NCBI GenBank assembly: GCA_020446665.1
Contig: JAGREF010000326.1
Location: 1-14,347 of the forward strand
Reading direction: 5' to 3'
From: Sphingomonadaceae bacterium
GTDB lineage: Bacteria > Pseudomonadota > Alphaproteobacteria > Sphingomonadales > Sphingomonadaceae
DNA length: 14,347 bases
Part shown: piece by piece, positions 1 to 7,562 of the stretch
How the letters are laid out: each line of letters opens with the position of its first letter
Position numbering within the stretch: position 1 is the stretch's first letter
Notes under the pieces: generated by a model
Seen by the model: the letters and a program-made list of their open reading frames with translations, nothing else
Databases searched by the model: none
What the model was told of the DNA's origin: nothing
Made by a program: the position numbers and the translations under genes

Positions 1-79
1 TGAAAAGTCTGGTTCCACGCATGGTTGCAATCCCCCGTTTGGCGTTCGGGGTGAATGCTATGATTCGCGCGTCCCAATT

Positions 80-100
80 GCGTGAAAGGGGAATTCACGC
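80..100. other. Inverted repeat spanning the regulator stop codon
   Basis: There is a perfect 7-bp inverted repeat, GCGTGAA / TTCACGC, with a 7-base loop. The stop codon of the minus-strand regulator (complement of 95-97) lies inside it. An alternative 6-bp pairing (86-91 with 100-105) overlaps it. On the minus strand it would form an RNA hairpin at the end of the message. No T-run follows, so it is not a canonical intrinsic terminator. It may be an RNA-stabilising 3' hairpin or chance. Confidence 0.35.
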
Positions 101-1834
101 CCCTTGGAGATTGCCTGTCAGCATGGTGAGCAGCCTTGCCTGGTCTTTCTCTCGACGGAAGAGTTTGAGGAAATCACCAGTTTGCCGGGGCAACTCCATA
201 TCGCCCGTCCCGGCCTGCATGGCGCCCTCGCCCCGCCCGCTCATGCGGGCAGCCAGCAACAACCCTATCCGGGTGATGGGAAAGCTCGGCTCTTCAGTAT
301 GTGCATCACTGAAAAAATGCATTGCGTCGGCTGCTCGATCCATCAGCAACTCGGCAAAGCCGATCCCGCATAATGTCTGCGCACGGGCGCCGCTGGCCGG
401 GTTGAGCCGCAGAGCCAGCGTGAAGCGCTCATGCGCGCGCTCCGCATTGCCGCTTACGATATCCACCCAGCCACCCCAGAAAAGGATCGGCTGGAAAGCA
501 GGAAGAATGTGGAGAGCGCGGGTAACCAGCCGGTCTGCCTTGCCGATATCTCCACCGATATTGATGATCGTGCCGGCACAATATCCCAGCGCCTCCACAT
601 TATCCGCGCCGTACAGGATTGCTGATTGGCAATAGCTGCTTGCCCGGCGCAAGGCGGCCTGCCGATCTGGCGTGTAGTGCATCAGGTAAGTCACGGAATG
701 ACAATAAGCAGCCAGCGACGCTGCCCAGGGGCAGGTCGGATTGTCTCTGGCCAGCCGATCCACCAGCTGTGACGCTTCGAACACCGCATCCGCTTCCCAG
801 CTGCGGAACAAGGCATTGGCGCGCCAATAGAGTTCATAGCCCCCTTGCGGCGGAGCTGACCGGCGCAGGCTGCGATCCCGTTCGCTGCGGTCCAGCTTGC
901 TCCAGATGCGGGGTGCGACCTTGTGGGCAATCTCTTCCTGCACCGACCACAAATCATCGCTGCGCCGTTCCAGTGCATCGCTCCAGACCTGTTCACCGCT
1001 GCTGCCTTCAACCAGACTGAAACTCACGCGAATGCGCTCACCGCTGCAGATGATACGACCTTCGACGAGGTAGGAAACGCCCAGTTCCTGACATATGCGG
1101 GCAGCAGTATGCCCCTGCTCGGCCAGCATCCGGGCGGAATTGCCCGAACCCACGAATATCTGCGGAAATTGGCTCACCAGCTTTTCCAGCTCATCCGCGA
1201 GCGCATGGCCCAGCCAATCGCCAGCCCCGTCACCCGAGACCCTGAATGGCACTATCACCAAGGATGGTTTGGGCGGGAGCGAGGGAGCATCCTCAAGCCG
1301 CAAAGCGGCCGCACTGGGCATGGTGCCGCCATAGGTCTCTTCCAGGTCGGGCGGCTGGGCTGGCCCCTCTTTCTGTTCTGCCAGGATCAGCTCTTCAACG
1401 CGGGTCCGCTCATCCCGCAGCCAATCCTCGAACTCTTCCGCATTGGGGATATCAATCCCTTCGAGGAAAATGCCAGCAGCCGAATGCCTGCCCGGCCCGA
1501 TGCCGAGCGCGAACACATCCACATCAATCAGCGAAATTTCCAGATTGATCCGCTGCATTTCCGGCACCAGCAAGTGGCCAGCGCCCTGCCGGGCCAATAT
1601 CTTGGCAAGATTGGACACTTCCCGCCGCAAACTGGCCTGTGCCCGTTTGCCATCACTTTCGCCCCACAACATGCTGCGCAGATATTCGCGCGAATGCCTC
1701 CCACCCGGCGCGGTGGCCAGCAAGGCGAGCAATGCAACGGATTTGCGGCTGGAAATTTCAATCCGCCGGCCATCAGGGCCGAACAGCCCGAATGGCCCAA
1801 CCAGATCCAGCCTGTAGCGCCCCCCGCTGACCAA
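95..1834 (-). CDS. SARP-like transcriptional regulator with TolB-like and TPR domains
   Basis: Likely a cytoplasmic transcriptional activator of 579 residues. Residues ~7-105 read as a winged-helix/BTAD-type DNA-binding region: YRLDLVGPFGLF, then a basic helix around RKSVALLALLA, then LRREVSNL. The region ~103-143, with DVDVF and EEFEDWLRDER, is typical of this family. Residues ~190-310 (SLVIVPF, LADELEKLVSQFP, LGVSYLVEGRI, VWSDALERR) match the TolB-like domain of COG5616, often fused to CadC-like or cyclase modules. Residues ~330-545 are helical, with TPR-like spacing (for example AERAHERFTLALRLNPAS). No transmembrane segment is visible, unlike CadC. The start is TTG, chosen because AAGGGGG (1842-1848) sits 7 bases upstream; the nearby ATG at 1839 is in another frame. 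It is divergent from the lipase gene, which suggests local control. The ligand is unknown. The family call is fairly firm; the target is inference. Confidence 0.82.
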   Translation of the reverse strand: MVSGGRYRLDLVGPFGLFGPDGRRIEISSRKSVALLALLATAPGGRHSREYLRSMLWGESDGKRAQASLRREVSNLAKILARQGAGHLLVPEMQRINLEISLIDVDVFALGIGPGRHSAAGIFLEGIDIPNAEEFEDWLRDERTRVEELILAEQKEGPAQPPDLEETYGGTMPSAAALRLEDAPSLPPKPSLVIVPFRVSGDGAGDWLGHALADELEKLVSQFPQIFVGSGNSARMLAEQGHTAARICQELGVSYLVEGRIICSGERIRVSFSLVEGSSGEQVWSDALERRSDDLWSVQEEIAHKVAPRIWSKLDRSERDRSLRRSAPPQGGYELYWRANALFRSWEADAVFEASQLVDRLARDNPTCPWAASLAAYCHSVTYLMHYTPDRQAALRRASSYCQSAILYGADNVEALGYCAGTIINIGGDIGKADRLVTRALHILPAFQPILFWGGWVDIVSGNAERAHERFTLALRLNPASGARAQTLCGIGFAELLMDRAADAMHFFSDAHTEEPSFPITRIGLLLAARMSGRGEGAMQAGTGDMELPRQTGDFLKLFRREKDQARLLTMLTGNLQGA

Positions 1835-1841
1835 ATCATTG

Positions 1842-1848
1842 CCCCCTT
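1842..1848 (-). promoter_or_regulatory. Shine-Dalgarno site selecting the TTG start of the regulator
   Basis: On the minus strand AAGGGGG lies 7 bases before the TTG at 1834-1832. The same run is only one or two bases from the out-of-frame ATG at 1839, too close for use. This supports the rare TTG start. Confidence 0.6.
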
Positions 1849-1859
1849 GTTGAGAACAA
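1847..1859. promoter_or_regulatory. Small perfect inverted repeat, possible operator
   Basis: TTGTT-GAG-AACAA is a perfect 5-bp inverted repeat immediately upstream of, and overlapping, the regulator's ribosome binding site. Its position would suit autoregulation or a leader hairpin. It is short, so chance is quite possible. Confidence 0.25.
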
Positions 1860-1875
1860 TTATCGCTTAACCGTG

Positions 1876-1938
1876 GGCAAATTCAAACCTTTTCACGATT
1901 TTGGGACGCGGCAAATGCTCTCTGGCCTACATATTTGC
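1876..1938. promoter_or_regulatory. Repeated GGCAAAT elements in the divergent promoter region
   Basis: GGCAAAT occurs at 1876-1882 and 1910-1916 in the same orientation, 34 bp apart. The reverse form ATTTGC lies at 1933-1938, so 1911-1916 and 1933-1938 form a 6-bp inverted repeat with a 16-bp centre. SARP-type activators are known to bind short direct repeats near -35 regions, so these are candidate sites for the neighbouring regulator. The spacing does not match the usual ~11-bp SARP period. I could not place a convincing -35/-10 pair here. Confidence 0.25.
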
Positions 1939-1959
1939 AGACTCGACAGAGGATAATCG

Positions 1960-3405
1960 GTGAAAAATCTTGCAACGGCACTGCTGGCCACTGCGCTGGC
2001 CCTTCCCGTCAGCGGCTGTATCACGCTCAAGGCCACGCCGCATGATTTCGGCTGTGGCGGACGGCTGGAAACCTATGCCTCGACATATCCGGACACGCCC
2101 CTGTTTGCTGCGATCCGCCGCGATGCAGGCCAGGATTTCCATGACCGGGAGCCTGATACGCACGGATTTGGCGGAGAAGCCAGCCTGAAACCGGACTTGC
2201 AGCAGGTCTTGGCGCAGGCACTTGTTGAAAGCGCGGATAACGAAAATCTGCGCGATCCCGATGCTGCCCCGGCGATGTTGTTGCTGTCCGGCGGAGGTGG
2301 CTGGGGTGCCTTTGGCGCTGGGTTCATGCAGGCCTGGAGCCATGACAGCGATGCCCCGATGCCCCGGCTTGCCGCCGTTACCGGGATCAGCACCGGTGCC
2401 TTGCAGGGCCTGTTTGTCGCCTCTGGCAGGATCGACGACATGGCAGACACCTATGCCATCCAGCAACAATCCGAACTGGCCAACGAACGCTAATACTGGC
2501 GGGCGAGCCAGACCGGCTCGCTGTATGACACCCGCCCCCTGCGTGCACTGGTAGAAAGCAAGCTATGTCCGTCAGCCGAGGGGGGCAAATGCTCCATGTT
2601 GCAGGCCTTGGGGCGCGATAATGCACCCTTGCTGCTGATCGGCATGATGGAGGCCAGCTCTGGCGATTTGCGTATCGTGAACATTACCCGGATGGTCAGG
2701 GAGCACAAAAGAACCGTCGGCTGGAGCGATGGAGAGCAGAACCAGAACCTGGCCCAATGCGTTGCAGGGATTGCCTTGGCATCGGCCTCTGTCCCAGCCC
2801 AGTTGAGCCCGGTCCGGATCGACGGCAAGGCCTATACCGATGGCGGGGTCCGGTCCTCTGTCTTCGCCGCACTGGTCGGGCGCTCCAGCAGGGATGCGGC
2901 GGCCTCTATCAGGAAAAAGGATGGAGCTGCTGCCCCGACGCCGCAGGTTTACATCATTCGCAATGGCCCGACCGTGGTCGCCCCTGACCATAAGGTTGAC
3001 AGCATAGCCAATGTCGATGCGCGGCCCGACATCCTGCGCATTGCCGGGCGTTCCTATTCGACAATTGTCAACCAGAACGAAGTTGGCTCCATTGCCCTTA
3101 TCCGGCAAATCTACCCGGACAGGGCGATCCTGCTGGCCACCGCCGATGGCTATAACACGCCGCAAGATTACGGCGAGACAGTCTGGCCCAAGCGAGACCC
3201 CCACGCCAGTGACGGTGAAGACGGAACCTGCGGCCATGCCGGTGGCGGGATGGTGTTTGACCCGCGCTTCATGCGCTGCCTCGTCCGCTGGGGCCGTTGG
3301 AAATACACCAATTTCACAGATCATGGCTGGATCGTGATCGACAAGCCGAAGGAACCGGACATGTTGCAGCCCCCTGCCTCAACGCCCGGCACTGCCGATA
3401 ATTGA
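1960..3405 (+). pseudogene. Patatin-like phospholipase lipoprotein interrupted by in-frame TAA
   Basis: One reading frame of 481 sense positions is broken by TAA at 2491-2493 (codon 178); the frame stays open on both sides. The GTG start at 1960 follows AGAGGA at 6 bases. Residues 1-20 are a lipoprotein signal with lipobox VSGC (Cys20), implying an envelope-anchored enzyme. The patatin signatures are complete only across the stop: the oxyanion-hole glycines GGGGWGAFGAGF (111-122), nucleophile elbow GISTG (Ser144), and the dyad motif TDGG (Asp294). The family hydrolyses acyl esters of phospholipids with a Ser-Asp dyad. The product ending at residue 177 lacks the Asp, so it should be inactive. 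An in-frame ATG at 2596 has a purine-rich GAGGGGGG (2578-2585) 10 bases upstream, so the 3' part might be translated separately as 269 residues. The stop could be a true mutation or a sequencing error. The gene ends 13 bp before the oxidase start, so co-transcription is likely. Confidence 0.8.
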
Positions 3406-3418
3406 AGGAAACCAGCCT

Positions 3419-5266
3419 GTGCCTAGCATCAGCTATGACAACCTCGCCTGCTGGTCGAATTACCACCTCACCCTGTCCCAGCGCTATACATCGCAGCCAA
3501 TCCCGCATCTGGTTATCAAGTCGTTGGGGCGGTTCCACGCTTCAGAAGTCAACGATGCCAGCGGGATCGCACGCTTCGTTGCTACCGGCCGAACCCTGTT
3601 CAGCCATCTTGAGAAATTCCAGGACTTGCTGGCAAGACCGCCAAAGGGGCCGACCGGAGCGGAACCCCGCACAACGGATGACAACAATGACCCGGAATTC
3701 ATGAAAAGGTTCCGGGTCGCGGAAATCCCGATGATCGGGCTGGTCGGGCGCGGCTGGAGTTTTAGCGAGTTGATCGGCACGGAGTTTTCGCAGCTGCTCT
3801 GCGAGGGCCTGTCTGGCATCGGAATTCTCGACCCGCAATATCTCGATCCCGAGGCCGGGCTGGATGCCGGAATGGTGGCGATGGCGAGCGGCGGGACAAG
3901 GCTGCGCGAACTGGTCAATTGGGGGCAACTCCAGCCGCGCAAAGTGACCGTGGAAACCAGCGGGACCCATTTGGGGCTGACAGTCGCGGGGGGGATCGCA
4001 ACAGCCAGCCACGGCTCGCGAATAGGTTTTGGTGGATTGCAGGATTCTGTCCTGGGCATGCATCTGGTGGTTGCACCGGGGCGGCATGTCTGGATCGAGC
4101 CAGAGGACAAGCCCGTGCTCAATGATGCCGGCCTGGCCGCTTTGTCGATCGATGGTGTGGCGCCCATCCTGGTGAGAGATAATGAGCATATCCAGAATGC
4201 CCTCATCCATCTGGGTGCCATGGGGATCATCAATGGCGTTGCTTTGAAGATGACCCCCGATGTCCTTCACGCGCCGCTGCGGATCGCTCAGGTGATTGAC
4301 AAGGACTGGCTCAAATTGCTGGACGACGGCAAATTTCCAGACATTGCTGAATGGGCCGGATGCGCCAGAAAACCCTATTTCTACGAACTGACCCTCGATC
4401 CACACGGGCCGTTTACCTCCCCGGCGCTGCACAGTTTCCTGTTCCGGACAAAGCGCAAAACATTGTCCGGCACGGCAAATGCCTGCCATGTCGGAGATGC
4501 CATCGGTTCGATCACGGAGCTGCGGCCATCCAGCACGGCAAAGGGTTTGACCGATCCGATCGAGCAGGCGCTGCGAGCTGTGTTTGACGACAACACCTCC
4601 GCCTTTTCCCATTACGGCTCGCTCGCCTGTTTCGGCCCGCCAAAGGGGCCTTTTGATCCGGACAGCCCGGCTGTCCCGGCCCTTAACTGGGCCAGCTTGC
4701 ACGCGGATGAAATTACCGGAGACATGGCCGGGGCACTGTATAATGCTTCATTCGCGATCCCCAGTCAGGCGACGAGCCGCGCGGTAACGGCCATCTGCGA
4801 GGCGGTGGCGCATTTGCCGCCATCCTTCGTTTTCACCTTGCGCTTTGTCTCACAGCCGGCCGGGACGCTGGCCTTCACCCGGTTTGTCGAAAACACCGTA
4901 ATCGAGATTGACGGGCTGTCACCGCTGATCTGCAAGCTGCTGGCGGCTGAGGCGGCTTCCAGCAGTGACCCGATCAAACAGGCACTCGCGCCCGCCTATA
5001 TGCAATTGGCGACCACCCTGCCGGCCGGCGCAAAAGCAGTGCGGGAAACGCTGGAAGCGCACTCGATCCAGTATTCGATGCATTGGGGCAAGCTGGGCGA
5101 TCTCGACCGGGCCAAAGTGCAGGCGGATTTTGGCTCTGCCAACGGGTCCGGCCTGTCCAGCATTGAACGCTGGCGTGCGACGCGCGATCACCTGATCCCG
5201 GAAGAGTGGCGACCGCGCTTCGTCAACAAGCAATTGCTCAACTGGGGTATGCTGCCTATGCCCTGA
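3419..5266 (+). CDS. FAD-dependent oxidase/dehydrogenase, VAO (PCMH) family
   Basis: A 615-residue flavoprotein of the vanillyl-alcohol-oxidase superfamily, in the broad group of sugar-lactone, alditol and sterol oxidases. Pyrophosphate-binding features run in order: GRGWSFSE (110-117), GGTRL (158-162), AGGIATASHGSR (190-201) and VLGMHLVVAPG (211-221). The C-terminal HWGK (555-558) recalls the end of aldonolactone-oxidase-type enzymes. The protein is longer than those (~420-460), with an extended N-terminus (first ~95 residues) and a large substrate domain (~260-540). In many relatives a His in the G-x-x-H-S motif binds FAD covalently; here it is Trp113, so flavin may be non-covalent or attached elsewhere. 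No signal peptide is seen, so it is probably cytoplasmic. The GTG start has AAGGA (3405-3409) 9 bases upstream. It follows the lipase by 13 bp and its tail overlaps the convergent kinase gene by 11 bp. The substrate is unknown. Confidence 0.78.
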   Translation: MPSISYDNLACWSNYHLTLSQRYTSQPIPHLVIKSLGRFHASEVNDASGIARFVATGRTLFSHLEKFQDLLARPPKGPTGAEPRTTDDNNDPEFMKRFRVAEIPMIGLVGRGWSFSELIGTEFSQLLCEGLSGIGILDPQYLDPEAGLDAGMVAMASGGTRLRELVNWGQLQPRKVTVETSGTHLGLTVAGGIATASHGSRIGFGGLQDSVLGMHLVVAPGRHVWIEPEDKPVLNDAGLAALSIDGVAPILVRDNEHIQNALIHLGAMGIINGVALKMTPDVLHAPLRIAQVIDKDWLKLLDDGKFPDIAEWAGCARKPYFYELTLDPHGPFTSPALHSFLFRTKRKTLSGTANACHVGDAIGSITELRPSSTAKGLTDPIEQALRAVFDDNTSAFSHYGSLACFGPPKGPFDPDSPAVPALNWASLHADEITGDMAGALYNASFAIPSQATSRAVTAICEAVAHLPPSFVFTLRFVSQPAGTLAFTRFVENTVIEIDGLSPLICKLLAAEAASSSDPIKQALAPAYMQLATTLPAGAKAVRETLEAHSIQYSMHWGKLGDLDRAKVQADFGSANGSGLSSIERWRATRDHLIPEEWRPRFVNKQLLNWGMLPMP

Positions 5267-6173
5267 GGCAGCCTTCAACCCGCGCGCATACTTCTTCCAG
5301 CCGGGTGAAATCGCGCGGGCGTGTAAGCCGCCAGACGGGCGTAGCGGACGCAATCCTCGCTATCATGGCCAATTGCGCCGTCAGCAGTTCCATCGCTTGC
5401 AGGAAAGCCTTGCGATACATGGTCGCCTGCATCAGCGCGGTCACGGCTGCGCTGCCGGAAAGGCGCTCCACCACGATATCCTCGCCCCATTCAAGCACCA
5501 TCGCCCCGGCCAGCGGGACAGGATCGGTCGGCGGAATTCCGCCGTCCAGCGGCAAATGGAACTTCGCATCGCGGAAATGATCCTGCTCGCGCGGCCGGTC
5601 TTGCAACCCAAGTTGCGCAATCGCGCTGTCCCATAATTTTACGCGCGTGGCCGTGGGATGCAGCATGGCCTTGCCCCCGGCGGCTGGCGCATCGACCCGG
5701 CTAAGATCATCGGCCAGCAAGCCATGGCCACGCGCCTGCATCGCAGCCGCCATGGTCGACTTGCCGTGCCCCTGATCGCCGCAAAACAGCAATGCGCCCT
5801 GCTCCAGCTTCACTGCACTGCCATGGAGCATGGCAAAGCCGCGTTGATAGCCGAGCGCGCCCCAGGCTGATCCCAGCGTGAAAAGCCGCAATTCGCGTTC
5901 CTGCGCGCCAGCAACCGGGACGACGGCAATTTCCCGTCCCTCCCGGATTGTCCAGCACCCTGTTTCGGGAATGGCAAAGCGCAGCGCGCCGTTGCTATAT
6001 TCGGGTGCATAGTCAGGCGGGCCTGCTGGCTGGCCGTGTGGGTCGAACAAGATGGAAACGTCCACCTGCCCCGCATCATCACAGGCAAAGCCTGACCATT
6101 CAGGCAGTTCAAGCATGCTGGCAAAGCGCAGCCCCGAATGGTGATAATGGCAGGGGAAACCGGCGACGTTCAT
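5256..6173 (-). CDS. HPr kinase/phosphorylase-like P-loop protein
   Basis: A 305-residue protein related to the C-terminal domain of HPr Ser kinase/phosphorylase (COG1493 type). Visible marks are LHGSAV (116-121), Walker A GDQGHGKST (132-140), and LLADDLSRV with Asp155-Asp156, equivalent to the Walker B/catalytic acidic pair. The N-terminal YHHSGLRFASMLELPEW (10-26) resembles the opening of HprK-related orphan kinases rather than true HprK. The PTS protein HPr is not encoded nearby, so the phosphoryl acceptor is unknown; related orphan kinases occur beside peptide-modification and polysaccharide genes, but none is present here. Start: the ATG at 6173 is chosen because the conserved N-terminal motif lies upstream of the next Met; the open frame extends to 6539 but would enter the antiporter gene. 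No clear Shine-Dalgarno sequence is seen. It appears monocistronic. Confidence 0.75.
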   Translation of the reverse strand: MNVAGFPCHYHHSGLRFASMLELPEWSGFACDDAGQVDVSILFDPHGQPAGPPDYAPEYSNGALRFAIPETGCWTIREGREIAVVPVAGAQERELRLFTLGSAWGALGYQRGFAMLHGSAVKLEQGALLFCGDQGHGKSTMAAAMQARGHGLLADDLSRVDAPAAGGKAMLHPTATRVKLWDSAIAQLGLQDRPREQDHFRDAKFHLPLDGGIPPTDPVPLAGAMVLEWGEDIVVERLSGSAAVTALMQATMYRKAFLQAMELLTAQLAMIARIASATPVWRLTRPRDFTRLEEVCARVEGCLRA

Positions 6174-6251
6174 CCGCGTCGTGTGGCGCAAGGGCGGACA
6201 AGGCGCAAGCAGGGCTGGCGAGAGTGACCCTGCCCCGCTATCTCCCTGTCC
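6174..6251. promoter_or_regulatory. Divergent intergenic region with 8-bp direct repeat
   Basis: This 78-bp gap must hold the start signals of both the kinase-like gene (minus) and the antiporter (plus). GGCGCAAG is repeated exactly at 6185-6192 and 6202-6209, 17 bp start to start. A 6-bp inverted repeat GCAGGG / CCCTGC lies at 6209-6214 and 6228-6233. No confident promoter hexamers were found. Role as binding sites is a guess. Confidence 0.25.
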
Positions 6252-7562
6252 ATGCACGAAACAGCCAGCCACACCCTTTCCGATTTCGACATGGCCTCCT
6301 TGTTGGTGGTCGCGGCCGCCTTGCTTGGCTGGGCCAATCATCATTTCATCCGGCTGCCACATGTCATCGGCCTGACCGTGATGGGCGCGCTGGCTGCCCT
6401 GGGGCTGATGGTTGCCGACTTTTTCATTCCCGGCATCGTGCTGGATGACAAGGTGGCGAATTTCCTCACCCGGCTCAATTTCACCGACACGCTGCTGCAG
6501 GGCATGCTCAGCTTCCTGCTGTTTGCCGGCGCGCTGCATGTCGATCTGGAACGGCTCAAGGCCAGCTGGCTGCCGGTGCTGATGCTCTCTACCGTCGGGG
6601 TGATAGTCTCCACCGTGCTGACCGGGCTTGCCATGTGGGGTCTGGGTGCCTTGCTTGCGCTGCCGGTACAGCCGATCTGGTACTTCGTCTTTGGCGCGCT
6701 GATCGCTCCGACCGATCCGGTGTCCGTGCTCGGCGTGCTGAAGGAAGAGGCCGTGCCTGCCAGCCTCCAGTCCGCTGTGGCCGGGGAAAGCCTCTTCAAT
6801 GATGGCGTAGGCATCGTGGTCTTCACCATTCTGCTTGGCGCTGCGGTCACGGGCGCGGATTTCTCCTTCAGCGAAGGGGCGCGGCTGTTCGCAGTGGAAG
6901 CTGGAGGCGGGGTGATTGTCGGGCTGGTATTTGGCTGGATCGGCTATCGCGCACTGGCCAGCATGGATGACTATGCGCTGGAAGTGCTGATAACGCTGGC
7001 CATCGTGATGGGTGGCTACTCGCTATGTTCCGCCTTCCATCTCTCCGGTCCGCTGGCCATGGCGGTGGCCGGGTTGCTGATTGGCAATCACGGCGTCAGC
7101 TTCGCGATGAGCGACACCACGCGCGATTATGTCATCAAATTCTGGGAACTGGTGGACGAAATGCTCAATTCCATATTGTTCCTGCTGATCGGGCTGGAAC
7201 TGATCGCGCTGGTGCCGGGCGTGCCGCATCTGGCGCTGGGCATTGGCGCAATCGCGATAACACTGGCGACGCGGGCTGTGGCGGTGGGCGTTTCAACCAA
7301 GCTGGTCCGCAGCGCGTCGCTCAATATGAAGGGCGCAGGCCGGGTGTTGTGGTGGGGCGGTTTGCGCGGCGGGATTTCGATTGCGCTCGCCCTGTCCCTG
7401 CCTGCCGGGCCGGTGCGCGAATTGCTGTTGGCGGCAACCTTTGCGGCAGTGCTGTTCTCAGTGCTGGTCCAGCGGGCCACTCTGGGCCGCCTGATTGACC
7501 ATTTGAAAGACAAGCACGTGCCTGCGGTGGAGGAGCCCGAAGAACCCCGCACGGTCCATTAG
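6252..7562 (+). CDS. CPA1 family Na+/H+ (cation:proton) antiporter, NhaP type
   Basis: A 436-residue inner-membrane antiporter exchanging Na+ (or K+) for H+, used in pH and salt homeostasis. About 12-13 hydrophobic segments are visible, roughly at residues 15-29, 35-57, 80-97, 106-134, 139-162, 185-200, 215-236, 242-260, 264-278, 305-322, 327-345, 370-386 and 388-408. CPA1 hallmarks are present: PTDPV (153-157), and GESLFNDG (178-185) with the Asn183-Asp184 pair that forms the ion site in NhaP/NHE proteins. WGGLRGGISIALAL (368-381) carries a conserved Arg on the late helix. The tail after ~415 is short and charged, without a TrkA-C domain, so the length is at the lower end of the family. The ATG at 6252 is used; it has no evident Shine-Dalgarno, and the alternative ATG at 6291 would keep the first helix. 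Its stop overlaps the convergent acetyltransferase gene by 4 bp. Ion specificity cannot be read from sequence. Confidence 0.9.
   Translation: MHETASHTLSDFDMASLLVVAAALLGWANHHFIRLPHVIGLTVMGALAALGLMVADFFIPGIVLDDKVANFLTRLNFTDTLLQGMLSFLLFAGALHVDLERLKASWLPVLMLSTVGVIVSTVLTGLAMWGLGALLALPVQPIWYFVFGALIAPTDPVSVLGVLKEEAVPASLQSAVAGESLFNDGVGIVVFTILLGAAVTGADFSFSEGARLFAVEAGGGVIVGLVFGWIGYRALASMDDYALEVLITLAIVMGGYSLCSAFHLSGPLAMAVAGLLIGNHGVSFAMSDTTRDYVIKFWELVDEMLNSILFLLIGLELIALVPGVPHLALGIGAIAITLATRAVAVGVSTKLVRSASLNMKGAGRVLWWGGLRGGISIALALSLPAGPVRELLLAATFAAVLFSVLVQRATLGRLIDHLKDKHVPAVEEPEEPRTVH

Noticed and set aside
2491..2493. Programmed readthrough or a recoded amino acid at the TAA.
   Set aside because: TAA is the least readthrough-prone stop and is not used for selenocysteine or pyrrolysine; no recoding structure is seen just downstream.
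6174..6539. Extension of the kinase-like gene upstream to 6539.
   Set aside because: It would overlap the antiporter gene by almost 300 bp, and the added sequence has no family similarity; the conserved N-terminal motif begins just after the ATG at 6173.
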